Source: JAWKRB01 sp041389885
GTDB taxonomy: Bacteria > Myxococcota_A > Polyangia > Polyangiales > Ga0077539
Assembly: GCA_041389885.1 (NCBI GenBank)
Contig: JAWKRB010000028.1
Location: forward strand, 43,140-107,139
Length of the DNA: 64,000 nucleotides
Direction of reading: 5' to 3'
The notes beneath the pieces are model-generated. The model saw only the letters and a list, made by a program, of their open reading frames with translations. It was not told the DNA's origin and searched no databases. Within the stretch, counting starts at the first letter, position 1. Each line of letters opens with the position of its first letter. A program made the position numbers and the translations under genes. Below are positions 19,686-27,752 of this stretch, piece after piece.

Positions 19686-20423
19686 GTGGAGCGAAGCATT
19701 GAAGATGTCCTAAGGGGGCATCCGGTATTTTCCGCTCTATCTCCTGAAGAACTGCTTCACACCTCTCAACTTTGTACGATGGGGCGTGTGCGCAAGGGCG
19801 AGTCGCTCTGGCGCGTCGGCGAGCTCGCCTCGAGCTTCACCTTCGTCACGGCGGGGCTCGTCGGCGTGTCGGTCCCGGTGGGCGCGCGCGGCGAGATGCT
19901 CCTGGGCATCGCCGCGCCGGGCGACTCGCTGGGGGAGGCCGCCGCGCTCGTGGGCTCCCCCCGCGCCGACCACGCCTACGCCTTCAGCAGCGCCACGGCC
20001 GTCGCCCGCCTGCCCCGCGAGGTGGTCAACGAGCTCTGCGCGGCGCGCGCCTCCCTCGCCCTGCAGTACGCGCAGCACATCTCCCGGCGCCACCGCACCG
20101 CCGACCGCAGGCTGGTGTCGCTCACCCTCCCGAGCGAGACGCGCATCGCCGAGATCGTGCTCGCCCTCGCGGCCCGCTTCGGCCGGCCCCTCGACGACGG
20201 CTCCACGGTGATCCCCCACCGCATCACCCGCGCGAACCTCGCGTCGATGGTGGGCACCACGGTCGAGACCACGATCCGCACGCTCTCGCGCTGGAGCCGC
20301 GAAGGCGTGCTCTCGCCCACGGCCGGCGCCATGGTGATCACCGACCTGCCCGCGCTCTGCCGCGTCGCGAGGATCCCCGCCGAGTCGCTCTCCTCCCTCG
20401 ACGAACTCACGCGCCTCGTGTGA
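19686..20423 (+). CDS. Crp/Fnr-family transcriptional regulator
   Basis: A 245-residue cytoplasmic regulator. The N-terminal cyclic-nucleotide-binding-like beta-roll (about 10-125) includes 'VRKGESLWRVGELASSFTFVTAGLVGV' and 'PGDSLGEAAAL' in place of the phosphate-binding cassette. The Arg-Ala-phosphate contact of Crp is not clear, so the ligand is uncertain. The C-terminal winged helix-turn-helix (about 150-225) has 'ITRANLASMVGTTVETTIRTLSRWSREGVL', the usual Crp recognition block. No FNR-type iron-sulfur Cys set is visible. The start is the GTG at 19686 with GGAGG five bases upstream; the overlapping ATG at 19684 is out of frame. The acetyltransferase gene follows after 35 bp. Confidence 0.9.
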   Translation: MERSIEDVLRGHPVFSALSPEELLHTSQLCTMGRVRKGESLWRVGELASSFTFVTAGLVGVSVPVGARGEMLLGIAAPGDSLGEAAALVGSPRADHAYAFSSATAVARLPREVVNELCAARASLALQYAQHISRRHRTADRRLVSLTLPSETRIAEIVLALAARFGRPLDDGSTVIPHRITRANLASMVGTTVETTIRTLSRWSREGVLSPTAGAMVITDLPALCRVARIPAESLSSLDELTRLV

Positions 20424-20458
20424 TCTCCGCCCCCAGGGCGTGGTACAGAGGGTCCGCG

Positions 20459-21028
20459 GTGTTTCGAATCCCCGTCGACCCGACGCTGGACCTCGTGCTC
20501 CTCGAGCCTCGCCACGCGGGGATGCTCTTCGCCGTGGTCGACGAGAACCGGGCGCACCTGCGCCGCTGGCTCCCGTGGGTCGACGCCACCCGCGGCGTGT
20601 CAGACTCGGCGGCGTACATCCACGCCACCCTCGGGCAGTTCGCCCGCAGCGAGGCGCTCACCGTGGGGATCTTCACCCAGGGCGCCCTCGCCGGCTGCAT
20701 CGGCTACCACCCCATCGACTGGATGAGCCGCCGCGCGGCGCTGGGCTACTGGCTCGCGTCGTCGTTTCAGGGACGCGGGCTGATGACCCGCGCCGCCCGC
20801 GCCATGACCACCCACGCCTTCGTCGCCCTGGGGCTCCACCGCATGGAGATTCGCGCGGGCGTCGAGAACAAGCGCTCGCGGCAGGTGGCCGAGCGCGCCG
20901 GATTTCAATTCGAAGGGGTCTCCCGGGGCAGCGAGTGGCTCCACGACCGCTTCATCGACCACGCCGTGTACGGCGCCCTCGCGCCCGAGTGGCAGCTCGC
21001 CCCGCGAGAGCCGCGCGCGGCGACCTGA
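20459..21028 (+). CDS. GNAT-family N-acetyltransferase (RimJ/RimL-like)
   Basis: A 189-residue acetyl-CoA-dependent acetyltransferase of the RimJ/RimL/SpeG-like branch. Visible: the N-terminal 'LEPRHAGMLFAVVDENRAHLRRWLPWVD', the acetyl-CoA pyrophosphate loop SSFQGRGLMTRA, and the C-terminal 'HRMEIRAGVENKRSRQVAERAGFQFEGV', which is the most typical part of this branch. The substrate is probably a ribosomal-protein N-terminus or a small amine. The start is the GTG at 20459 with AGAGGG upstream; codons before it belong to the out-of-frame region over the regulator gene. Confidence 0.88.
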   Translation: MFRIPVDPTLDLVLLEPRHAGMLFAVVDENRAHLRRWLPWVDATRGVSDSAAYIHATLGQFARSEALTVGIFTQGALAGCIGYHPIDWMSRRAALGYWLASSFQGRGLMTRAARAMTTHAFVALGLHRMEIRAGVENKRSRQVAERAGFQFEGVSRGSEWLHDRFIDHAVYGALAPEWQLAPREPRAAT

Positions 21029-21037
21029 GCCCGCCCG

Positions 21038-21856
21038 ATGCCCACCTGGATCCTCACGCTCCTCCTCGGCCTGCAGAGCTCGGCCTCGCAGCGCGTCGCG
21101 CCGCGGCACTACCCGGCCTTCGACACCACCGACGTGGTGCCCTTCCCCTTCGACGACGCGCGGCTCCTCGACCCGCGGCACCACGACGCCGGGGGCGTGT
21201 GGGTGACCCCCAACGCGAGGCCCGGCGACGCGCTCCCGCTGTTCATCTACCTCCACGGCCTCAACCGCGCGCGCATCCCCCGCCGCTGGCTCCACGGCTC
21301 GCACTGGGACCTCCGCACCATCGTCGGACCGATGGTCGCCGACGGGCTCCTCGGCCCCATGGCCGTCGCCGTCCCCACCACCACCGGCGACAGCGCGCAG
21401 CAGGAGCGCACGATCTACCCGACCTTCGACGTCGCCGCCTTCGTCGAGGCCGCCGACCGGGCCCTCGCGCCGCAGGGCTTTCACATCGACCGGAGCCGGG
21501 TGATCTTCACCGCGCACAGCGCCTCGGGCTGCGCCCTGCGCAACGGGCTCTTCGCGGGCGTGGGCTCCCCCGCGGTGCAGACCGTGCTCGACATCGACTG
21601 CTGCATGAGCGCGCCCTTCGCGCGGGTGCTCGCCAGCGCGCCGCCGTGGCAGCGGGTCATCGTGGTCTACCAAGACTGGATGTGGCGCCGGGGTTACAAC
21701 GACTTCTCGCGGACCTTTCTCACCCTCAGCGCGCGCTCGCCGAACCCCGACATGCGCGTGCTGGAGTACTGGCGCATGAGGGGCATCGACGTGCACAACG
21801 ACATCGTTCCGATCGCGCTGCGGCGCTGGCTCCCCGAGCTCGTGCCGGCGCCGTGA
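21038..21856 (+). CDS. secreted alpha/beta-hydrolase-like protein
   Basis: A 272-residue protein with a short N-terminal hydrophobic segment (MPTWILTLLLGLQSSA), so probably exported. The fold markers are the strand-HG turn 'LFIYLHGLNRARIP', the putative nucleophile 'VIFTAHSASGCALRNG' (Ser in AHSASG) and a late His in DVHNDIVPIAL. This pattern fits a Ser hydrolase, although the elbow is not a textbook GxSxG. The substrate is unknown. Its stop overlaps the GTG start of the next lipoprotein gene (GTGA), so the two are translationally coupled and probably co-transcribed with the acetyltransferase 9 bp upstream. Confidence 0.7.
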   Translation: MPTWILTLLLGLQSSASQRVAPRHYPAFDTTDVVPFPFDDARLLDPRHHDAGGVWVTPNARPGDALPLFIYLHGLNRARIPRRWLHGSHWDLRTIVGPMVADGLLGPMAVAVPTTTGDSAQQERTIYPTFDVAAFVEAADRALAPQGFHIDRSRVIFTAHSASGCALRNGLFAGVGSPAVQTVLDIDCCMSAPFARVLASAPPWQRVIVVYQDWMWRRGYNDFSRTFLTLSARSPNPDMRVLEYWRMRGIDVHNDIVPIALRRWLPELVPAP

Positions 21857-23838
21857 GGGCCCTCGCGCTGACCCTGTGCCTCCTCGGCTGCGCGCACGGC
21901 CCCCCCAGGCCCTACGCGACGACGTCGACCCGCGGCGGCGCGGCGCCCCCCGCGGGCGAGGTCGACTACGCCGAGCGCATCGCCGACGCGGCGACCTGGC
22001 GCGCCCTCGCGTCGCAGCCGGGGCGAGAGATTCGCGCGCGCACCGAGGTGGTGAAGGTCATCGTCGACCTCGCCGACGACTGGCGCGTGTACTTCCTCCA
22101 GTCGCGGCGCTGGGAGGTGCACTACTACTTCGCCGACCGCTTTCTCGCGCGCCCGAACATGCCCATCGAGGAGCACGGCGCGTTCAACATCCGCGAGTAC
22201 CGCAGCGCAGACCGCCGCTTCGTGCTCGCCACCATCACCCACCACCTCGACCAGGACGTGTGGTCGACCGAGCTCGTCGCCGGCGACACCCTCGACGTGC
22301 CCCGCACGGTCCGCGCGTTTCAAGCGCTGCGCGGCAGGGTCTATTTCGGCGACCGCCTGCGATACCACCCGGTGCCCCCGGCCCACGACTCGAACGCCGA
22401 GGCCTTCGTCGCCGCGGGGGTGCCCGTCGTGCGCTCCGACGAGCTCTACGCCGGGGTGATCTACCAGCCCGTGAACGTCGGCGCGGCCTACGGATACCTG
22501 CGCCTTCTCCCCGGCGAGTTCGCGCCGAATCGCGTGCGGCGCAACGACATCGTGGTGCTGCCCGAGGCGCCCATCGACCTGCCCGTGTGCGCCGGGGTGA
22601 TCACCGCGGCGATGCAGACGCCCCTGAGCCACGTCGCCGTGCTCGCGGTGAACCGGGGCACCCCCGACATGGCCCTGCGCGACGCCCTGCGCGACCCGCG
22701 GCTGCGCGCCCTTGAGGGGCGGCTGGTGCGCCTCCACGTGGGACCGCAGGACTGGTCGGTGCGCGAGGCGACGCTGCCCGAGGCCGAACGCGCCTGGGAG
22801 GCGATGCGCCCGCGCGACGTGACCGTGCCCCGGCTCGACCCGCGAGACGTGGGGCTCCCCGCGCTGAGCGAGCTCGACGGACGGCGGGTCGACACCGTGG
22901 GCGCCAAGGCCGCGCAGCTCGCGGAGCTGGGGCGCATCACGCCGCCGGTGCCCATCCCCCGGGGCTTCGCGATCCCCTTTCACGCGTACCTCCGGCACCT
23001 CGCGCGCAGCGGCGCCGACGCCCTCGTGCTGGGGCTGCGCGTCGACCCGGCCCTGCGCGCCGACGCCGACGCGCGGCAGCGGCGCCTGGCCGAGATCCGC
23101 GAGCGAATCACCGCCGCCCCCGTCGACCCCGCGCTCCTGCGCGGCCTGCGCGCGCGCTGGACGGCGCTCTTCCCCGGCGCCGCCCTGCGCCTGCGCTCGA
23201 GCACCAACGCCGAGGACCTCCCTGGATTCAACGGCGCGGGGCTCTACCGCTCCACGCGGGTCGCCGCCGACGCGAGCGACGCCGCGCTCGCCGACGCCCT
23301 GCGCGCCGTGTGGGCGAGCACCTGGAACCTCCAGGCCCACGAGGAGCGCGAGTTCTTTCGCATCGACTCGTCGCGGGTGGCGATGGCGGTGCTCGCGCAG
23401 GAGTCGATCGACGACGACGTGGTGAACGGCGTCGCGGTCACCGCCAACCCCTTCAACGAGGGTCGCCCCGCGGTGTTCCTCAACGCGCAGGTGGCGCGCG
23501 ACGCCGGCGGCGCCATCACCAGCGCCCGCGCCGACGCGGTGCCCGAGCAGGTGCTCTGGTACACCTACGCGGGCGACGGCGAGTACGAGCGGGTCTCGCG
23601 CTCGTCGCTCACCCAGGGCGCCGAGGTGCTCCGCGAGGCCGACCTCCGCGCGCTCGTCCCGCAGCTGCGCCGCATCGACGAGCACTTCGTGGGCTCGGCC
23701 CGCTTCGACGACCGCGAGGGCCGCGCGATGGACGTCGAATTCATCCTCTCGGGCCCCTCGCGCCGGGTGGTGATCGTGCAGGCCCGCCCCATCACCCTGC
23801 GCTACGACGAGGGGCGCGGCTTCGCCCTGCCGCCCTGA
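21853..23838 (+). CDS. lipoprotein with PPDK/PEP-synthase N-terminal-like domain
   Basis: A 661-residue protein that starts at a GTG overlapping the previous stop. It carries a lipoprotein signal with lipobox LLGC (Cys13). An N-terminal region of about 220 residues has no recognised family. A stretch resembling the mobile His domain of PEP-utilising enzymes follows ('MQTPLSHVAVLAVNRGTPDM'). The C-terminal half matches the ATP-grasp-like pyruvate-phosphate dikinase N domain ('GAKAAQLAEL', 'LRLRSSTNAEDLPGFNGAGLY', 'VQARPITLRYDEG'). The domain order (His domain first) is the reverse of PEP synthase. A nucleotide-binding enzyme anchored outside the cytoplasm would lack ATP, so a structural or ligand-binding use is possible. 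Secretion is inferred only from the leader. Confidence 0.75.
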   Translation: MRALALTLCLLGCAHGPPRPYATTSTRGGAAPPAGEVDYAERIADAATWRALASQPGREIRARTEVVKVIVDLADDWRVYFLQSRRWEVHYYFADRFLARPNMPIEEHGAFNIREYRSADRRFVLATITHHLDQDVWSTELVAGDTLDVPRTVRAFQALRGRVYFGDRLRYHPVPPAHDSNAEAFVAAGVPVVRSDELYAGVIYQPVNVGAAYGYLRLLPGEFAPNRVRRNDIVVLPEAPIDLPVCAGVITAAMQTPLSHVAVLAVNRGTPDMALRDALRDPRLRALEGRLVRLHVGPQDWSVREATLPEAERAWEAMRPRDVTVPRLDPRDVGLPALSELDGRRVDTVGAKAAQLAELGRITPPVPIPRGFAIPFHAYLRHLARSGADALVLGLRVDPALRADADARQRRLAEIRERITAAPVDPALLRGLRARWTALFPGAALRLRSSTNAEDLPGFNGAGLYRSTRVAADASDAALADALRAVWASTWNLQAHEEREFFRIDSSRVAMAVLAQESIDDDVVNGVAVTANPFNEGRPAVFLNAQVARDAGGAITSARADAVPEQVLWYTYAGDGEYERVSRSSLTQGAEVLREADLRALVPQLRRIDEHFVGSARFDDREGRAMDVEFILSGPSRRVVIVQARPITLRYDEGRGFALPP

Positions 23839-23839
23839 G

Positions 23840-24844
23840 CTACAGCCCCCGCGCGCAGCGAAAGCCGCGGTCGATGCGGGCCTCGCGGGCGTCGACCGCC
23901 ACCGAGCGCCGGAGCTCCGCGCCGTCGGGCGTGCTGAGAAACGAGCCGCCTCGCACCCACCGACGTCCCCCCTCGGTCGCGCCCACGGGGTCGCGCAGCA
24001 GCCCCCCCCGCGCGCGCGGCGGCGGCGGGCCGTCGAGGACCCACTCGCTGACGTTCCCCGCGACGTCGGTGAGGCCGAACTCGCTGGTGTCGGCGGCGCT
24101 CTGCCCCGACGCGGCGGCGCCGTCGCCGCAGCCCGCGATGCGCGCGAGGGCGCAGGTCGCCACCCGCTCCCCCCAGGGGTACCGCCGCGGCTCGAATCCC
24201 CGCGCCGCGAGGAGCCACTCGGCGCTCGTGGGCAGCCGCCCCCCGGCCCACCCGCAGTAGGTCTCCGCCATCGCGTGGGTGACGTTCACCACCGGACGGT
24301 CGGGCCGGACCATCTGCCCCAGCGGGTCGACCGGCGCGACGCAGACCCCGGCGTCGACGCAGCGCCGGTAGGCCCCCACGCTCACCTCGCCGCGATCGAT
24401 CGCGAAGGGCCCCAGCTCGATCGCGAGGGGCCCCGCGAGAAACACCCCCCCTGGCACCCGCGCCATCCCCTCGGGCGCCTCCCCCACGGCTCCCGCGTCG
24501 CCGCGCCAGGCCCGAACCCCGCCGTCGCCCTCCCGCGCCCGCCGCAGGCAGCGCGCGTCGGCCCCCAGAGACTCCCCCGGCGGACAGCTGGTCACCCTCC
24601 CCTCGCAGCGCCCCGCGACCCAGCGCTGCCCGGGGAGGCAGCAGCGCCCGTCTCTGTCGACCCGCACCCGCGGCGCGGGGCAGCGCCGCGCCCCCGCGTC
24701 CTCCGGGGCCTGACCCGGCGCGCCGTCTTCTTCGTCGTCGGCGCGCGCGTCCTGGGCGAGCAGCGCGCGCCCGGCGAGGGCCAGCTGCGCGGCGAGCGCG
24801 AGCGCGAAGAGGCTCCGTGCGATCCGGCCGGGCTTCACCCGCAT
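23840..24844 (-). CDS. SUMF1/formylglycine-generating-enzyme-fold secreted protein
   Basis: A 334-residue exported protein with a signal peptide (ALALAAQLALAGRALLA) and then a Cys-rich, Pro-rich segment. From about residue 130 comes the SUMF1/FGE fold: 'MARVPGGVFLAGP', 'DRGEVSVGAYRRCVDAG', 'PVVNVTHAMAETYCGWAGGRLPTSAEW', 'DVAGNVSEWV', 'RWVRGGSFLS' and the final RGFRCARG. The catalytic copper-binding Cys that follows GGSFL in true FGEs is Ser here, so it is probably not a sulfatase-activating enzyme but one of the many non-catalytic surface relatives. The start is the ATG at 24844, upstream of the leader. It is convergent with the PPDK-like gene, 1 bp apart. Confidence 0.85.
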   Translation of the reverse strand: MRVKPGRIARSLFALALAAQLALAGRALLAQDARADDEEDGAPGQAPEDAGARRCPAPRVRVDRDGRCCLPGQRWVAGRCEGRVTSCPPGESLGADARCLRRAREGDGGVRAWRGDAGAVGEAPEGMARVPGGVFLAGPLAIELGPFAIDRGEVSVGAYRRCVDAGVCVAPVDPLGQMVRPDRPVVNVTHAMAETYCGWAGGRLPTSAEWLLAARGFEPRRYPWGERVATCALARIAGCGDGAAASGQSAADTSEFGLTDVAGNVSEWVLDGPPPPRARGGLLRDPVGATEGGRRWVRGGSFLSTPDGAELRRSVAVDAREARIDRGFRCARGL

Positions 24845-25042
24845 CGTATACAGCAAGCGCGTCGCCCGAGACGAAGACCCGAACCCGCGCGACCAGCCTC
24901 CGCGCGGGCGTCGCTGATTTTCAGGTCTTTCGAAGGGCCGGTGCGATTTCCATCGCAGACTCGGTTGCGCGAGACCCCTGGGACGGTGCATCACCAGAGA
25001 TGGAAGGCGACGCCCGCGTTGGGGGGGCGTGAGAGGTGAGTC

Positions 25043-25474
25043 ATGGACGAGGCAGAGCTCAGGCCTGTGGGTGAGACCACAGTTCGCGTGTTGAACGAGA
25101 GCGTGCTCGAGATCGTGAGCGTGGGGTTCATCACCCGCGAGGTGTTCGAGCACGGCCTCGCGGAGCTCACCGCGCGCTGCGCCGAGAACCCGAAGCTCCA
25201 CGCGCTGATGTGGACGACGACGGACCTCGAGGGCTACGAGCCTGGCAACACCGCGCAGGCGATGAAGTGGGTCGGGCGGCACCCGCAGATCCGCCGCGCC
25301 GCGGTGGTGACCCGGAGTCAGGTGCTCGCGTCGCTCACGCACATCGGGCGGGTGCTGATCCCGGGCCTCGAGACCCGTTCGTTTCGGCTGCGCGCCGAGG
25401 CGCTGGAGTGGTTCACGACGCCGCTCACGGGGCGGCCCCGCACGCGGAGCAGCAACCGGCACAAGGCCGCGTAG
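25043..25474 (+). CDS. SpoIIAA-like (STAS-fold) protein
   Basis: A 143-residue soluble protein whose length and pattern fit the SpoIIAA-like/STAS family (PF11964): an N-terminal beta strand pair (VRVLNESVLEIVSVGFI), a helix (EVFEHGLAELTARCAENP), 'LHALMWTTTDLEGYEPG', then 'RRAAVVTRSQVLASLTHI'. The family's role is unclear (lipid or regulatory-protein binding). It is a single gene with GAGAGGTGAGTC upstream of the ATG; 198 bp of otherwise unremarkable sequence separate it from the SUMF1-like gene. Confidence 0.75.
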   Translation: MDEAELRPVGETTVRVLNESVLEIVSVGFITREVFEHGLAELTARCAENPKLHALMWTTTDLEGYEPGNTAQAMKWVGRHPQIRRAAVVTRSQVLASLTHIGRVLIPGLETRSFRLRAEALEWFTTPLTGRPRTRSSNRHKAA

Positions 25475-25480
25475 CGAGGC

Positions 25481-26653
25481 TCACGCGTCGCGGTCGATGC
25501 GCAGGGCGCCCTCGGCGAGGAGGCGCCGCGCGAGGGTGACCCAGCCCTTGGCGTCGAGGGCGTCGCCGAGTTCGCTCAGCGTGAAGCGCTCCGCCGAGAG
25601 GGCGGCCTCGAGCGCGGGGCGCGCGTGCGCGGGCCAGCGCGACGTGCGTCCCTGCACCGAGACGATCACCCCGTCTTCGGCGTCGCGGAGCTCGACCCGA
25701 ATGCCCGCGCGACGCGCGAGGGGCGTGTCGACGTCGATGTCGGTGACCGAGCCCACGAGGAGCCCGTCGAGGCCCTGCTTGTGCTCTCGGAGGTACTCCT
25801 CGCGCACGCGCTCGCGCACGAGGTCCCAGCTCACGCGCGAGAGGGCGCGGGTGGCGTGCTCGCGCAGCGTCGCGTCGAGGCCCGCGTCGGGGTCGCCCAC
25901 GAGGGCGCCGAGGTCGACCCCGCGACGCAGCGCGGGGTCTTCGAGGGCCGCCGCGGCGATGGCCTCGATGAGCACCTCAGACCAGCGCACGGCGTGAAAG
26001 CCCACAGGCACGTGCAGCGACAGCCCGTCGTCGGCCGCCACGGCGTCGTGCATCACGCCGCGGGGGATGTAGAGCGCGTCGCCGGGCTCGAGCACGAGCT
26101 CCTGCACCACCTCGCCCGGAGGCGTCGCGCCCGCGGTGAACTGCTCCCCGCGCATCGGGAGGGGCACGGCGCCGTAGATCCGCCAGTGCTTGCGCCCCTC
26201 GCACTGCACGACGATGACGTCATGGCTGTCCCAGTGAATGGGAAAGCCCTGCGCGCCATAGGGCGTGAGGTAGAGGTTCGCCTGCACGAGGATCCCGAGC
26301 TCGGCCTCGAGGGCGGAGCACAGCGCGCGCACCTTCGGCACCGACTCGTCGAGGCGGTTCATGATGATCGTCGCGCCGGCGTTGAAGCGCTTCACCAGGC
26401 GCACCGGGTCGATGATGTCCTGGTCGTCGGCGTACTCCTCGGGCTCGACGGCGTTCGCGGCGTCGGCGAGCACCACCACGGGGTGACGGTGCGGCCGCGC
26501 CGCGAGGGCGGCGTCGATGTCCTCGAGGCTCACGAGGGCATCGCCGCCGGCGCTCGGGACGTGCAGCACGCGCGTCTCCCAGTACGAGGCAATGAAGTCA
26601 GACACCGGGGTGGGCGCGACGAGGCGCGCCAGCGTCGGGAATCGCTCGCTCAT
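25481..26653 (-). CDS. JmjC/cupin-4 (RoxA/NO66-like) 2-oxoglutarate oxygenase
   Basis: A 390-residue Fe(II)/2-oxoglutarate-dependent oxygenase of the ribosomal-oxygenase group (cupin_4, PF08007). The double-stranded beta-helix shows the iron triad H140-x-D142 (in GFPIHWDSHD) and H202 (IPRGVMHDAV), separated by 'GRKHWRIYG' and 'LEPGDALYIPRG'. A dimerisation/winged-helix tail follows. Known relatives hydroxylate His or Arg of ribosomal proteins. Here the gene lies 48 bp downstream of a Tat-exported Arg/Asp-repeat peptide on the same strand, so that peptide is an alternative substrate (inference). The start ATG is at 26651-26653. Confidence 0.88.
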   Translation of the reverse strand: MSERFPTLARLVAPTPVSDFIASYWETRVLHVPSAGGDALVSLEDIDAALAARPHRHPVVVLADAANAVEPEEYADDQDIIDPVRLVKRFNAGATIIMNRLDESVPKVRALCSALEAELGILVQANLYLTPYGAQGFPIHWDSHDVIVVQCEGRKHWRIYGAVPLPMRGEQFTAGATPPGEVVQELVLEPGDALYIPRGVMHDAVAADDGLSLHVPVGFHAVRWSEVLIEAIAAAALEDPALRRGVDLGALVGDPDAGLDATLREHATRALSRVSWDLVRERVREEYLREHKQGLDGLLVGSVTDIDVDTPLARRAGIRVELRDAEDGVIVSVQGRTSRWPAHARPALEAALSAERFTLSELGDALDAKGWVTLARRLLAEGALRIDRDA

Positions 26654-26701
26654 GGTGTGGTCTGTCAGGAAGGTTGGGAGCTGAGGGTCAGCGTGGCGGA
26701 G

Positions 26702-27070
26702 TCAGCGGCAGAAGCGGCCGCGGCCAGGGCGGTCCTGCCCGGGGCCGCGGTCGGAGTCGGTGCAGCCGGTGCGACGACGCACGCGGGGCGCGATGTAGCG
26801 GCGACCGCGGCCGCAGCCGGCCTCGTCGCCCGAGTCGGAGTCGGTCATGCGGGTGCGACCGCGACCGACGCCGTCGCTCGGGTCGCTGTCGGTGCGGCCC
26901 GTGCGGCGCCGGCAGGCCTCGGCCTCCCCCGGCAGGAGGACCGTCGCGCCGAAGATCGCTGCGACGCTGGCGCCGATGGCGGCGAGCGCGGAGCGACGGC
27001 TGGGACGCTCGACCTCGACGATGTCGTCGTCGTTCAGGGTGGGGGGGGCGGACCGGGGCTGATCATCCAT
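26702..27070 (-). CDS. small Tat-leader protein with TDSD...GRGR repeats
   Basis: A 122-residue protein starting at an ATG (27068-27070) with a strong AAGGAGG seven bases upstream. Residues 20-52 form a twin-arginine-type leader (S24-R25-R26-S, hydrophobic ALAAIGASVAAIFGATVLLPG, cleavage near GEAEA). The mature part has three units in which TDSD (60, 76, 104) is followed 9-12 residues later by GRGR (69, 87, 116). RRRTG precedes two of them, and there are four Cys (53, 86, 103, 121). I do not recognise a family. Possible roles are a calcium-binding or secreted peptide, or a substrate/precursor for the downstream JmjC oxygenase. The strongly charged, repeated design is unlike its neighbours. 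Confidence 0.7.
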   Translation of the reverse strand: MDDQPRSAPPTLNDDDIVEVERPSRRSALAAIGASVAAIFGATVLLPGEAEACRRRTGRTDSDPSDGVGRGRTRMTDSDSGDEAGCGRGRRYIAPRVRRRTGCTDSDRGPGQDRPGRGRFCR

Positions 27071-27267
27071 TTCAAAGACCTCCTTGGGAACCATGGTCAT
27101 CACGGACTCGCACGGCGGGCAAACATAAAGTTCGTCGTGACCGACGCCGAAGCCCAGCGCCCCGAACGCGACGCGCCGCCGTGCAGAGACACTACGAGAC
27201 CACCGGCGAGAAGCTTCGATGGATTCTCCGCCTGGCGCAATTTCTTTCCGCGCGCGGTCGCGGTGCC

Positions 27268-27738
27268 TCAGGTGAAGATGATCTGCGCGCCCTCGGCGAG
27301 GTCGTAGAAATCCCCCGCGGTGATCACGTCCTGCACCTGCGCGACGAGGTCCTTCTTCTCGCGCTTGAACATCTTCATCGCGAGCTCGCACGCGTAGAGC
27401 CTCGCGCCCGAGTCATCGAGGATCTCGAGCATCTCGCGCACCGTCGGGAGCTCGAGGTCGGTCATCTGCTTCTGCATCATCTTCGCCGCGATCGACTCCA
27501 TCCCTGGGAGCCCCGCGACCATCGTGGGCATCACGCTCGAGGCGTTGCCCGCGAGGTTCACGTGGAGGTGATCGACCTTGCTCTCGGTGATCGCGTCGAG
27601 CCCCCAGAACGTGAAGAACACGAAGGCGTCGATGCCCGACTGCCGCGCCGCGTTAGCGAGGATGAGCGAGGGGTACACCTCGTCGAGCCCGCCGTGCGAG
27701 CAGATGATGGCGACCTTGCGCTGCGTTGCACCGTCCAT
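27268..27738 (-). CDS. DsrE2-like sulfur-carrier protein
   Basis: A 156-residue cytoplasmic protein of the DsrE/DsrF-like (DsrE2, COG2210) family: 'KVAIICSHGGLDEVYPSLILANAA', 'DAFVFFTFWGLDAI', 'PTMVAGLPGMESIAAKMMQKQM', 'ARLYACELAMKMF'. The Cys in ACELAM is the conserved persulfide-carrying residue of this group. It is the last gene of a three-gene sulfur operon (SQR-like, DUF1641-TusE fusion, DsrE2) with a 14-bp gap upstream. It probably receives sulfane sulfur made by the SQR-like enzyme. The start is the ATG at 27736-27738; the longer frame is shadow. Confidence 0.88.
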   Translation of the reverse strand: MDGATQRKVAIICSHGGLDEVYPSLILANAARQSGIDAFVFFTFWGLDAITESKVDHLHVNLAGNASSVMPTMVAGLPGMESIAAKMMQKQMTDLELPTVREMLEILDDSGARLYACELAMKMFKREKKDLVAQVQDVITAGDFYDLAEGAQIIFT

Positions 27739-27752
27739 GCTGCGATCCTCCT

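Noticed and set aside
20459..20475. TTTCGAATCCCC, resembling a tRNA T-arm
   Set aside because: It lies inside the start of the acetyltransferase gene and no other tRNA arms or CCA end pair with it.
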